The notes: generated from the sequence alone by a model not told the origin. A stretch of DNA of 17,366 nt from Ectothiorhodospiraceae bacterium (GCA_007125455.1 SLDE01000072.1:1-17366), one strand, 5' to 3'. Shown: positions 7,212 through 15,335, counted from the stretch's first letter. Numbers and translations: made by a program.

Positions 7212-7733
7212 ATGAAAGCAAAAGACATCGCCTTTATCGTCATCGTCATCGCCCTGGTGGGCACCCTGAGCTGGTTGTGGCTCAGCCCCAGCGGCGCCAC
7301 CCCGGCCCCCAATCTGCAAATGACCGCACTGGACGGGCGCACGATCGATCTGGCGCAAAAGCGTGGTCGCCCGGTGTTGGTGGTATTCTGGGCCACCACC
7401 TGCCCCGGCTGCATCAAAGAGATGCCCCACCTGATCGAACTGTACAATGACTATGCCGGTCGTGGTCTGGAGATCATCGGCGTGGCCATGGCCTACGACG
7501 AGGACGCTGCCGTGCGCGAGCTGGTGCGTCTGCGCGGGGTCAACTACCCCATCGTCCACGACACCGACGGCAGCATCGCCCAGGCCTTTGGTGATGTCAC
7601 CCTCACCCCCACCAGCTACCTCATCGCCCCCAATGGGCGCATGGTGATCAACAAACACCTGGGCGATCTTGACATGGACGCCGTGCGTAGCCGCATCGTG
7701 CCCATGCTGCCCCCCGCACAGCCGGAGCAATAA
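7212..7733 (+). CDS. TlpA/ResA-like membrane-anchored thioredoxin-fold protein
   Basis: Probably a periplasmic thiol-disulfide reductase held by an N-terminal signal anchor (about residues 6-24). The thioredoxin fold follows: strand VLVVFW, active site C64-P-G-C67 in FWATTCPGCIKEMP, and the cis-proline P133 in TLTPTSYLI. The family usually has Trp just before the first active cysteine; here it is Thr, and the pair between the cysteines is Pro-Gly, so its redox potential may differ. I start at ATG 7212 (MKAKDIAF), where the membrane helix begins; upstream codons in the frame look non-coding. It is three bases before hemJ, and such proteins often serve cytochrome c or haem-related maturation. 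The exact substrate is not evident. Confidence 0.85.
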   Translation: MKAKDIAFIVIVIALVGTLSWLWLSPSGATPAPNLQMTALDGRTIDLAQKRGRPVLVVFWATTCPGCIKEMPHLIELYNDYAGRGLEIIGVAMAYDEDAAVRELVRLRGVNYPIVHDTDGSIAQAFGDVTLTPTSYLIAPNGRMVINKHLGDLDMDAVRSRIVPMLPPAQPEQ

Positions 7734-7736
7734 TCC

Positions 7737-8165
7737 ATGACCATACTCTGGCTGAAGGCCTTTCACATCATCTTCGTCGTCGCCTGGTTTGCCGGGCTGT
7801 TCTACCTGCCACGGATCTTCGTCAACCAGGCGATGGCTACCGAGGCGGCGGAACAGGCCCGCCTGCAGCTGATGGCCCGCAAGCTCTACCGCTTCATGAC
7901 CCCACTGGGGATCCTCGCCCTGGTGCTCGGCCTGTGGCTCACCTGGGAGATGGTCGCCATCAGCTACCCATTCACCGGCTGGTTTCACGCCAAACTGGTG
8001 CTGGTCGCCGTACTGATCGCCTACCACCTCTACTGTGGCCACCTGGTCAAGGTGTTCGAGCGCAATGCCAATCAGCGTAGCCACGTCTTCTACCGCTACT
8101 TCAACGAGCTACCGGTGCTGCTATTGGTTGCCGTTACCATCCTGGTGGTGGTCAAGCCCTTCTGA
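7737..8165 (+). CDS. hemJ: Protoporphyrinogen IX oxidase HemJ
   Basis: Inner-membrane enzyme that oxidises protoporphyrinogen IX to protoporphyrin IX, the penultimate step of haem synthesis, in bacteria lacking HemG and HemY. The 142-residue size and four hydrophobic segments (about 3-25, 54-74, 84-104, 123-140) are typical. Conserved residues of the family are visible: H10 in KAFHIIFVVAWFAG, FYLPRIFV, GWFHAKL around 81-87, HLYCGH at 97-102 and FNELPVLLL at 122-130. It follows the thioredoxin-like gene by three bases and is probably co-transcribed with it. A tetrapyrrole uptake cluster starts 143 bases downstream, which may or may not be a functional link. Confidence 0.92.
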   Translation: MTILWLKAFHIIFVVAWFAGLFYLPRIFVNQAMATEAAEQARLQLMARKLYRFMTPLGILALVLGLWLTWEMVAISYPFTGWFHAKLVLVAVLIAYHLYCGHLVKVFERNANQRSHVFYRYFNELPVLLLVAVTILVVVKPF

Positions 8166-8177
8166 TCTGTGTCATAT

Positions 8178-8214
8178 GCCCTCCCATCACGGCATATGCC
8201 ATGGTGGGAAGGGC
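8178..8214. promoter_or_regulatory. 37-nt near-perfect palindrome between hemJ and the TonB-dependent receptor
   Basis: The centre is GGCATATGCC and the arms extend to GCCCT and AGGGC at the ends, giving about 17 pairs with one mismatch, one G-T pair and one bulged A. An alternative stem, CATATGCC (8173-8180) with GGCATATG (8191-8198), is mutually exclusive with the long one. No T-tract follows on the + strand. It could be a hemJ 3'-end structure, an operator for the receptor operon, or a repeat element. Confidence 0.5.
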
Positions 8215-8308
8215 GATACGTCACTAAGAACAAACACTTATCTATGGCATGGTTTCTGCTCTCCTTCCGTCCAGCTAACAAACTGCGACCACAAAAGGAG
8301 ACTCCCCC

Positions 8309-10396
8309 ATGCCCCCAGCCGTGCCCTACCGACTGGTCCTGGCCACCACGCTACTGGCCACAACACTCCCTGTCCTATCCACTGAAGAGCCCACAACGCT
8401 TGCCCCGGTCGTGGTGACGACCGAAACCCCCTCAGAGAAACAAGACCGTACCGGGCTGACCGAACATACCCCCCACACCCCCCGCGCGGGCAGCGTCCTC
8501 AGCCAGGAGGAACTGCAGCGGGTGATGTTCGTCGACTCGGTCAACGAGCTGCTTGGCCGCATCCCCGGCACCTCCCTCACCCGCAATATGCGCATTCCCA
8601 TCGGTGGACGCTCCTACACCGGTAACCTGATCGACGGCCAGGCGGTGAAGTCCCCGCATCAACTGGGGACCTGGGGCTTTATTGAAGAGGTCAACACCTG
8701 GGACATCGAGCGCATTGAGATCACCCGTGGCCCCGGCTCGGTGCTCAACTCCAGCAATGCAGTCGGCGGCACCATCAATGTCATCACCCGTGATCCCCCT
8801 CGGGTCGGCGAGCACCGGCTCTGGCTGCAGGGCGGTGAATACGGTCTGTTGCGCGGCGGTGTCTCCACCGGTGGCACTCTCGACAACGGCCTGGGCTTCC
8901 TGCTGGACGCCAACCAGATGCACGACAAGGGCTGGCGCGAAGACAGCACCCGCAAACGCCAGGCCGCCAGCGGCAAACTGGTAACACGCCCCGGACCCAA
9001 CACCCGTCTGCAGCTGCGCCTGGAACACCTTGAAACCTACAGTGAGGACCCCGGCAACCTCTCCGAAGCCGCTTTCAAACAAGACTGGCGCCAATCGGCG
9101 ATCACCCATGACACCCTGAGCGACGAGATGCGCCACCTCACCCCCTCACTGCGCCTGGATCACCACTTCGACGAACAACGCTCGCTGCGCGTCGGCCTCG
9201 TGCATCGCGACAGCACCGGCACCCAGGTCACCCAAGGCTTCGGCCAGAGCGCCGGCGCGGCGCTGCGCCAAACAGAGAAGGACTATGAGGAAAACAACCT
9301 ACAACTGATCTACCGCCAGGACTTTACCCCACTGGAGGGCAAACTCTATCTGGGGGCCGATCTGATCCGCGGCAGTAAACGCGACGACACCTATAACCGC
9401 ATCGATGCTCAGCGCGAGGACCTCAGCAGCGCCAGCACCATCAAGGAGGTCGGTGACTCCCCCTTCATCCAATACGAGTTCTCCGCCACGCAGCGGCTGC
9501 GCCTGACCCTGGGCAGCCGCTACGAACAGTACCGCCTGGAGGTGGATCGCCTCAGCTTCGATCGCCACGGCAATCCGGTCGAGCACGAAGGAAAAAAGAC
9601 CTACCGCGAGCTGGTGAACAAGGGTGGGCTGGTATTTGAGCTCAACCCACAACATCGCCTGTGGGCCAACCTGGCGGAGGGCTTTTTGGTACCCAACACC
9701 TCGGCTACAGTCACCGCCACCTACCCCAATCCGGATCTCCCCCCCGAAGAGATGCTCACCGCCGAGCTGGGGCTACGTGGTGCCTTTCCGGCACAGGGGC
9801 TGGGATATGACCTGACCCTCTACCAGACCACCATAGATAACTATGGTTTGACCATCCCCTGCAGTGAACAACCCGAGCGCTGCGACGGCTTCAGCCCTAA
9901 CGCGCCCGGCGCCGACCGAGCCAGCTTCACCGATGCGGCTGGCAAGGCACGCTTTCGCGGAGTGGAGCTGGCACTGGCCTGGCAAGCCCACCAGCAACTC
10001 GATCTGGCCCTGTCCTACACCCATGCGCGCAACGAACTGATCGACTACGTCAGCGGTGGCACGGACTACAGCGGCAATCGCCTGAATGCCTCACCGCTAC
10101 ACCGTCTCAACGCCCGCGCCACCTATTCACCGCTGCCTGCCTGGCAGGTGGAGCTGGAGGCCGACTACATCGACCGCTACTACACCGATCTGGACAATAC
10201 CGATCAATACAAGCGCCCCAACCTCTACCACCTGCGCAGCAACTACCGCTGGCAAGGATGGGACTTCTCGCTGCAACTGCTCAACCTGCTCAACACCCGC
10301 TACTCGCCCCGCGTCAGCATGTCCGGCGACGAGCGGATCTACAACGCCGGCTATAGCGCCCGGCTACTGCGTGCGGGGGTAAGCTACCAATGGTAA
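8309..10396 (+). CDS. TonB-dependent outer-membrane receptor, probably for haem or another tetrapyrrole
   Basis: A 22-stranded outer-membrane barrel that imports a ligand with energy from TonB. The 695-residue protein has a signal peptide (about 1-24), a TonB box-like stretch (LAPVVVTTE, 31-39), a plug domain (about 55-163, ending IERIEITRGPGSVLNSSN and AVGGTINVITR) and a barrel ending in aromatic Trp, as outer-membrane insertion requires. GFLVP (458-462) and NPDL (474-477) correspond to the FRAP and NPNL motifs of haem receptors, but the histidine usually found between them is absent. A cysteine pair (C518, C525) sits in a probable outer loop. AAGGAG precedes the ATG. The next gene, a CobN-like chelatase, overlaps its end, so by context the ligand is a metal tetrapyrrole (HmuR-like) or cobalt complex (BtuB-like). 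I see no cobalamin riboswitch upstream. Confidence 0.85.
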   Translation: MPPAVPYRLVLATTLLATTLPVLSTEEPTTLAPVVVTTETPSEKQDRTGLTEHTPHTPRAGSVLSQEELQRVMFVDSVNELLGRIPGTSLTRNMRIPIGGRSYTGNLIDGQAVKSPHQLGTWGFIEEVNTWDIERIEITRGPGSVLNSSNAVGGTINVITRDPPRVGEHRLWLQGGEYGLLRGGVSTGGTLDNGLGFLLDANQMHDKGWREDSTRKRQAASGKLVTRPGPNTRLQLRLEHLETYSEDPGNLSEAAFKQDWRQSAITHDTLSDEMRHLTPSLRLDHHFDEQRSLRVGLVHRDSTGTQVTQGFGQSAGAALRQTEKDYEENNLQLIYRQDFTPLEGKLYLGADLIRGSKRDDTYNRIDAQREDLSSASTIKEVGDSPFIQYEFSATQRLRLTLGSRYEQYRLEVDRLSFDRHGNPVEHEGKKTYRELVNKGGLVFELNPQHRLWANLAEGFLVPNTSATVTATYPNPDLPPEEMLTAELGLRGAFPAQGLGYDLTLYQTTIDNYGLTIPCSEQPERCDGFSPNAPGADRASFTDAAGKARFRGVELALAWQAHQQLDLALSYTHARNELIDYVSGGTDYSGNRLNASPLHRLNARATYSPLPAWQVELEADYIDRYYTDLDNTDQYKRPNLYHLRSNYRWQGWDFSLQLLNLLNTRYSPRVSMSGDERIYNAGYSARLLRAGVSYQW

Positions 10397-13300
10397 GCAA
10401 AAGGATTCTTCTCGGCTGTATCGCCGTACTGCTAAGCAGCCCACTGCTGGCGATGGAACGCATCGCCATCCTTTCCACCAGCTTCGTGATGGAAAACAAG
10501 TTCCGCCTGATGGCGGAAGCGGCAGGAGAGCAGGGTGTGGAGCTGGCCTGGAGCCAAGTGGACCGCCACGGCCAGGAGGGGGCCGCCGAAGCCCTTGCCG
10601 GGGCAGGGCTGATCATCATCGACGCCCCGCGTAGTGACGATCAGGCCCAGATTCAACAGCTTGCCGGCGAACTGCTACAGGGCGAGCGCCGCCCGATCAT
10701 CCACATCAACCGCATGACCCCGGCACGCCGCCTGTGGGCCGAGAACCTGCCGCTATCACAGGCCAATCGGGTGATGGACTACTACCTGGCCGGTACCTCG
10801 GTTAACCACCGGCACCTGTTCCACTACCTGCGCACCCTGCTGGACGGCGGTGATATCACGCAGATCCCACCGCCCCAACCGCTGCCCGAAGGGGGGATCT
10901 ACCACCCCGGCCATGCAGAGATGGTCTTCGCCGACAGCGCCGCCTATCTAAGCTGGTGGCAACAGAGCCACCAACAGGGCTGGCAGGGACGCCCGGTGAT
11001 CGCGGTGGAAACCTCGCCCAGCTACATCAGCGACGGCCAGACCCGCTGGATGGACGAGGTAATCACCGCCATAGAGGACGCCAAGGCACTCCCGCTGGTC
11101 TTCTACCGCACCCCGGGCATTGTGGAAGGGCGGCGCAGTGGCACCGCCACAGAGGGCTTTCCCAACCCTGTCGAGGGCAAGCCCTCCACCCGGCACGATC
11201 CCATCCTGCTGCACAACGGGGAGCTACTGCCCCAGGTGATCCTGGTCAACAACTTCCTCGGCGGCAACCCGGACGGGCGCAAGGCCTGGTATCAGCACAT
11301 GGGCCTGCCGGTGCTCAACATGATCAACTATCGCGGCGGCAATCTGGCCGACTACCTGGCCGACAACGCCGGGGTGGACAGCTTCAGCATCCCCTTCTCA
11401 CTCACCACCGCCGAGTACATCGGCATGGTCGACCCGGTGGTGCTCAACACCAACGAGGACGGCGAGATGCGCCCCATCCCCGGCCATACGCCGATGCTGG
11501 TCAACAAGGCCCTGCAGTTGGCCGAGCTGCAACAGACGGAACGTGCCGACAAGCGCCTGGCGCTGTTCTTCTGGAACCACCCCCCCGGCGAGCACAACAT
11601 GGGCGCCTCCAACCTCAACGTGCCCCGCTCGCTGGAAGCCCTCACCACCCGCCTGGCGACGGAGGGCTACACCGTCGCGCCGCTCGGCGAACAGAGCCTG
11701 ATCGACACCATCCCCCAACTCCTGCGCCCGAGCTGGCGCGGCGAGGGACTGGAAGAGTTGATGGCAACCGAACACTGGGACTTCCTGCCACTGGAAGACT
11801 ATAAACGCTGGTTCCGCAGCCTGCCCTACCCGGTGCAGGATGAGATCGACGGCTTCTTCGGCCACCACGCGCTGAGCTACTGGGTGCGTGAACACCAGGG
11901 CCAATGGGGCTTCGTGATCCCGCGCATCGAACTGGGCAACATGGTGATCCTGCCCCAACCCGCGCGCGGCGAGCCCGGCCAGGACCACAGCGAGCTCTAC
12001 CACGACACCAAAGTGCCGCTCAATCACGCCTACCTGGCCACCTATCTGTGGGCACGGGAAAGACTCGGCGTGGATGCCATCATCCATTTTGGCACCCACG
12101 GCAGTCAGGAGTGGGCACCCGGCAAGGAACGCGGCCTGTGGCGCTACGACTACCCCAATCTGCTGGTGGGTGACGTGCCGGTGCTCTACCCCTATATCGT
12201 CGACAACATTGGCGAAGCGATCCACGTCAAGCGCCGTGGGCGCGGGGTGATCATCAGCCACCAGACCCCGCCCTTCTCCCCTGCCGGTCTGTCCGACGAC
12301 TTCGTCGCCATCAACGACCTGATCCGCGAATACCAGATGCTCGACGATGGCCTGGTCAAGGCCAATAACCGCAGCCTGATCATCGAGCAGGCGGTGCGCA
12401 TGAACATCCATCAGGACATGGCCTGGTCGGTGGCCGATCTGGAGCGGGAGTTCGAGGGCTTTCTGCGCGACATCGAGGACTACCTGGAAGACCTTGGCTC
12501 GGCGATGCAGCCGCTGGGGCTGCACAGCTTTGGCGAGACCGCGCTGGAAGAACACCTGGCGCTCAACATCATGCTGATCCTCGGCGACCCGCTGATGCAG
12601 GCCTTAGGGATAGCCAACAGCCGCGAGCTGTTCCGCGCCGACTATCGCGAGATCCGCGACAGCACCCCCTACCGCTTCGTGCTGGAACACATGGTCCAGG
12701 CACTGCCGCTGGCGAAGCCGGATGATGCCCTGCAAGCCCTGGTGACACAGGGGCAAGAACTGCTGGCCAGACTCAAGGCCGAGACCGAGATGACCTCTCT
12801 GCTGCACGGCCTCAACGGCCTGTGGATCGACCCCTCCTACGGCGGCGACCCGATCCGCAACCCCGACGCCCTGCCCACCGGACGCAATATGTACGGCTTC
12901 GACCCCTCGCGGGTGCCCACCCGCGCCGCCTGGGAGGCCGGGCGCGAGGCCATGGCCGGGTTGATCCTCAGCCACCAGGCCAGCCACGGTGAATTCCCCG
13001 CCAAACTGGCCTTCTCCATGTGGAGCACCGAGACCATGCGCCACCTGGGGATGCTGGAGGCACAGATCCTCTACGCCATGGGGGTGCGCCCGGTGTGGGA
13101 TCGCGGTGGCCGGGTGGTGGATCTGGCACTGATCCCCCTGGAGGAACTGGGCCGCCCGCGCATCGACCCGGTGATCTCCCTCACCGGCCTGTACCGCGAC
13201 CAGTTCCCCAACGTGATGGAGCGCTTCAATCAGGCCATCGAGATGGTGGCCGAAGCGGACGAAGCCCCCGCACAGAACCCTCTGCGCGCCAACACCCTGC

Positions 13301-14361
13301 GTATCGAGCAGGCCCTGCTGGCCCAGGGCATCGCGGCGGAGCAGGCCCGTGAGTATGCACTTACTCGCCTGTTTGGTAACGAAAGCGGTGACTACGGCAC
13401 CGGCCTGCCCGATGCCACCCTGATGTCGGACCAGTGGGAGGCGGACGACGGCCAGTTGGCCGAGATCTACCTGGAGCGCATGTCCTGGGGCTATGGGCCC
13501 AACAGCGCCAACTGGAGCAATAAGATCGAACAGCCCGACGGCGAGCCGCTCAACCTCTACGCCGAACAGTTACGCGGCACCCAGGCGGCGGTGTTCTCCC
13601 GCTCCTCCAACCTGCGTGGCCTGCTGGATACCGACCACCCCTTCGAATATCTGGGCGGGATCTCCCTGGCCCTGCAACACCTGGAGGGTGAGGCCCCGCA
13701 ACTCTACATCTCCAACATGCGCGATCCGCAGCGGGCACGGCTGCAGACCGCCGAGCGTTTCCTCGCCACCGAGCTGCGTGCGGTCTACCAGCATCCCAAC
13801 TGGATCCAGGAGATGCAGGCCGAGGGCTACGCCGGCACCCTGCAACTGCTCAACACCATCAACAACTTCTGGGGCTGGCAGGTGATGGACCGCAACGTGG
13901 TGCGCGACGACCAGTGGGAGGAGTTCCATCAGACCTATGTGATGGATCGCTACGAGCTGGAGATCGAAGCGTGGTTCGAGCAAAGCAACCCCGCCGCCAT
14001 GGCGCAGATCATCGAACGCATGCTTGAGGCGGTACGCAAGGACTACTGGGAGGCCAGTGAACAGACCGTGCGCGAACTGGTGGAACGCTATCAGGATATC
14101 GCCAGTCGACACGACATCCACACCCCCAACCAGACCTTCCAGGCCTATGTAGCAGAAATGGCCAGCGGTTTCGGCCTGGACGGCCCCAGCCCCGATGCCG
14201 AAGCCGGTCAACAGCCCCCCACCGTACAGGGCCAGGAGTTGCGCGAGGTCGAGCCACCCACCGCCGGCGACAGCCCGATCCACTGGTGGGCACTGTTGCT
14301 ACTGCTCTGGGTGGTGCTGGGCTTCGCCCACCGGGCCTGGCTGGCAAGGCGACATGGCTAA
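10390..14361 (+). CDS. CobN/BchH/HmuS-type chelatase large subunit, exported and membrane-anchored
   Basis: The 1323-residue protein belongs to the CobN / magnesium-chelatase H family. The hallmark HFGTHGSQEWAPGK is at 566-579 (H566, H570, E574), with a CobN-type N-terminal region (MERIAILSTS after the signal). Unlike cytoplasmic CobN, it begins with a signal peptide (SKRILLGCIAVLLSSPLLA, about 3-21) and ends with a hydrophobic helix and basic tail (WWALLLLLWVVLGF, about 1299-1312), so the body should lie in the periplasm. This architecture and its neighbours match HmuS of the Bacteroidetes hmu operon, reported to remove iron from haem anaerobically. Automated pipelines would call it cobaltochelatase subunit CobN. 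The ATP-driven partners CobS/CobT or ChlI/ChlD are not in the window. It overlaps the receptor gene by 7 bases. The direction of the reaction (insertion or extraction) and the metal are inferred, not seen. Confidence 0.85.
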   Translation: MVSKRILLGCIAVLLSSPLLAMERIAILSTSFVMENKFRLMAEAAGEQGVELAWSQVDRHGQEGAAEALAGAGLIIIDAPRSDDQAQIQQLAGELLQGERRPIIHINRMTPARRLWAENLPLSQANRVMDYYLAGTSVNHRHLFHYLRTLLDGGDITQIPPPQPLPEGGIYHPGHAEMVFADSAAYLSWWQQSHQQGWQGRPVIAVETSPSYISDGQTRWMDEVITAIEDAKALPLVFYRTPGIVEGRRSGTATEGFPNPVEGKPSTRHDPILLHNGELLPQVILVNNFLGGNPDGRKAWYQHMGLPVLNMINYRGGNLADYLADNAGVDSFSIPFSLTTAEYIGMVDPVVLNTNEDGEMRPIPGHTPMLVNKALQLAELQQTERADKRLALFFWNHPPGEHNMGASNLNVPRSLEALTTRLATEGYTVAPLGEQSLIDTIPQLLRPSWRGEGLEELMATEHWDFLPLEDYKRWFRSLPYPVQDEIDGFFGHHALSYWVREHQGQWGFVIPRIELGNMVILPQPARGEPGQDHSELYHDTKVPLNHAYLATYLWARERLGVDAIIHFGTHGSQEWAPGKERGLWRYDYPNLLVGDVPVLYPYIVDNIGEAIHVKRRGRGVIISHQTPPFSPAGLSDDFVAINDLIREYQMLDDGLVKANNRSLIIEQAVRMNIHQDMAWSVADLEREFEGFLRDIEDYLEDLGSAMQPLGLHSFGETALEEHLALNIMLILGDPLMQALGIANSRELFRADYREIRDSTPYRFVLEHMVQALPLAKPDDALQALVTQGQELLARLKAETEMTSLLHGLNGLWIDPSYGGDPIRNPDALPTGRNMYGFDPSRVPTRAAWEAGREAMAGLILSHQASHGEFPAKLAFSMWSTETMRHLGMLEAQILYAMGVRPVWDRGGRVVDLALIPLEELGRPRIDPVISLTGLYRDQFPNVMERFNQAIEMVAEADEAPAQNPLRANTLRIEQALLAQGIAAEQAREYALTRLFGNESGDYGTGLPDATLMSDQWEADDGQLAEIYLERMSWGYGPNSANWSNKIEQPDGEPLNLYAEQLRGTQAAVFSRSSNLRGLLDTDHPFEYLGGISLALQHLEGEAPQLYISNMRDPQRARLQTAERFLATELRAVYQHPNWIQEMQAEGYAGTLQLLNTINNFWGWQVMDRNVVRDDQWEEFHQTYVMDRYELEIEAWFEQSNPAAMAQIIERMLEAVRKDYWEASEQTVRELVERYQDIASRHDIHTPNQTFQAYVAEMASGFGLDGPSPDAEAGQQPPTVQGQELREVEPPTAGDSPIHWWALLLLLWVVLGFAHRAWLARRHG

Positions 14362-14368
14362 CCATCGG

Positions 14369-14432
14369 CCACCGAGGACAGGGAGAAAAAACGCCCACTG
14401 CCGTCTTCGTTGACTCAGTGAGTCTCTGTGGC
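14369..14432. repeat. Second inverted pair of the 9-bp-periodic repeat, in the gap before the ExbB-like gene
   Basis: The left copy is CCACCGAGG then ACAGGGAGA (14369-14386); the right copy CTCTGTGGC (14424-14432) is the reverse complement of GCCACAGAG. Next to the right copy is a perfect 13-bp palindrome GACTCAGTGAGTC (14412-14424). The arrangement mirrors the one at 2961-3074. It lies inside the otherwise compact cluster and could lower read-through or stabilise the upstream mRNA. Confidence 0.45.
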
Positions 14433-14462
14433 AAAACCATTTTACGACACAAAGGAAACACA

Positions 14463-14966
14463 ATGAACGCACTGGAAACCCTGTTTTACGAGATCGCCAA
14501 ACTCTTCATGACCCCGGTACTGCTGGTACTGGCGCTAATGTTTGCCTACGCCCTGTGGGTGGCAGGCGGACTGCTGTTTGACCTGCTGGCCCGACGCCTG
14601 GGCAGGCCCATGGTACAACCACTGCACCGCTACCTGGAACAACACCCCCACAGCAACCAGGAGGCCCTGGAGCTACGCCTGCTGCGCGAGACCGAGGCAC
14701 TGCGCATCACCAGCCGGGTGGCACCGATGCTCGGCCTGGTGGCGACCATGATCCCCATGGGCCCGGCATTGATCGCCCTCTCCCAGGGCAACAGCGTCGG
14801 CATGGCGGAAAACCTGGTGGTCGCCTTCGCCGCCGTGATCATCGCCCTGCTGGCCGCCTCGATGACCTACGTTACCCTGATCGTACGTCGCCGCTGGCTG
14901 CTGGACGAGCTAAATGCCCTGCTCGACGGGCCGCTCTGGCAGCGTGAGGAGGCTGAGCATGGCTAA
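14463..14966 (+). CDS. MotA/TolQ/ExbB family proton-channel protein (HmuU-like)
   Basis: A small inner-membrane protein with three predicted helices (about 15-40, 87-107, 117-141). The family core is clear: RVAPMLGLVATMIPMGPAL at 85-103 and NLVVAFAAVIIALLAASM at 117-134, the two helices that line the ion path in ExbB and TolQ. At 167 residues it is shorter than ExbB. I start at ATG 14463 with AAAGGA upstream; the longer frame back to 14286 overlaps the chelatase gene and is not credible. The next gene, DUF2149, overlaps its end by 8 bases, so they probably form one complex. By position it corresponds to HmuU of the hmu operon. Inference: it converts proton motive force into movement that drives the adjacent chelatase rather than TonB, since a separate exbB lies downstream. 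Confidence 0.85.
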   Translation: MNALETLFYEIAKLFMTPVLLVLALMFAYALWVAGGLLFDLLARRLGRPMVQPLHRYLEQHPHSNQEALELRLLRETEALRITSRVAPMLGLVATMIPMGPALIALSQGNSVGMAENLVVAFAAVIIALLAASMTYVTLIVRRRWLLDELNALLDGPLWQREEAEHG

Positions 14967-15291
14967 TCTGCGCAAGGCACTGAATATCCTCCACGAAGAG
15001 GAGGACGATCCGATCCTCAGCGTGGTCAACATCATCGATGTCTTTCTGGTGATCATTGCCATACTATTGATCACCATTATCGAAAACCCGCTCAACCCCT
15101 TCAGCAGTGACGATGTGGTGGTGGTGAAAAACCCAGGGCAGGCCGATATGGAGATGATCATCAAGCAAGGCGAGACCCTCACCCGCTACGAGTCCTCCGG
15201 CGAGATCGGCGAAGGAGAGGGTGCCCTGGCGGGAACCGCCTATCGACTCAAGGACGGCAGCATGATCTATGTTCCTGCAGACGAAGACTAA
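14959..15291 (+). CDS. DUF2149 protein, ExbD/MotB-like partner of the upstream channel (HmuV-like)
   Basis: A 110-residue protein with an acidic cytoplasmic start (HEEEDDPIL), one transmembrane helix (about 20-41) and a small periplasmic tail. DUF2149 has no proven function that I know of. The segment NIIDVFLVIIAIL has an aspartate (D27) in the same place as the proton-carrying aspartate in the ExbD of this window (LVDIMLVLLVIF, D24), so it looks like a reduced ExbD/MotB analogue. I start at ATG 14959, with GAGGAGG upstream and an 8-base overlap with the preceding gene; the longer frame from 14914 is unlikely. It is followed after 7 bases by a Fur box. By position it corresponds to HmuV of the hmu operon. 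Confidence 0.85.
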   Translation: MANLRKALNILHEEEDDPILSVVNIIDVFLVIIAILLITIIENPLNPFSSDDVVVVKNPGQADMEMIIKQGETLTRYESSGEIGEGEGALAGTAYRLKDGSMIYVPADED

Positions 15292-15297
15292 TTACTA

Positions 15298-15327
15298 TTG
15301 ACAATCATTATCATTTACTTTTAACAT
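15298..15327 (+). promoter_or_regulatory. Predicted promoter of tonB-exbB-exbD
   Basis: A perfect -35 box TTGACA (15298-15303) and a TAACAT -10 box (15322-15327) are 18 bases apart. The -35 box is buried in the Fur site at 15299-15313. Confidence 0.65.
15299..15313. promoter_or_regulatory. Fur box
   Basis: TGACAATCATTATCA matches the 7-1-7 Fur consensus (TGATAAT, one base, ATTATCA) at 13 of 14 defined positions. It overlaps the -35 box of the tonB promoter, the expected place for repression when iron is plentiful. This is direct evidence that at least the energy-supplying part of the cluster responds to iron. Confidence 0.85.
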
Positions 15328-15335
15328 TTATCCCC

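Noticed and set aside
6951..8084. Long minus-strand reading frame (377 codons) across tlpA and hemJ
   Set aside because: It is antisense to two well-recognised genes, has a composition rich in His, Gly, Asp and Gln typical of shadow frames, and has no recognisable domain.
8166..8308. Cobalamin riboswitch in front of the receptor gene
   Set aside because: The gap is too short and lacks the conserved B12-box and GCCACTG-type segments; only the palindrome is found.
8215..8308. Fur box before the receptor gene
   Set aside because: No 15-base stretch here gives a convincing match to the 7-1-7 consensus.
11398..12555. Long minus-strand reading frame (385 codons) inside the CobN-like gene
   Set aside because: It is antisense to a conserved chelatase region including the HFGTHG motif; it is a by-product of GC-rich codon use.
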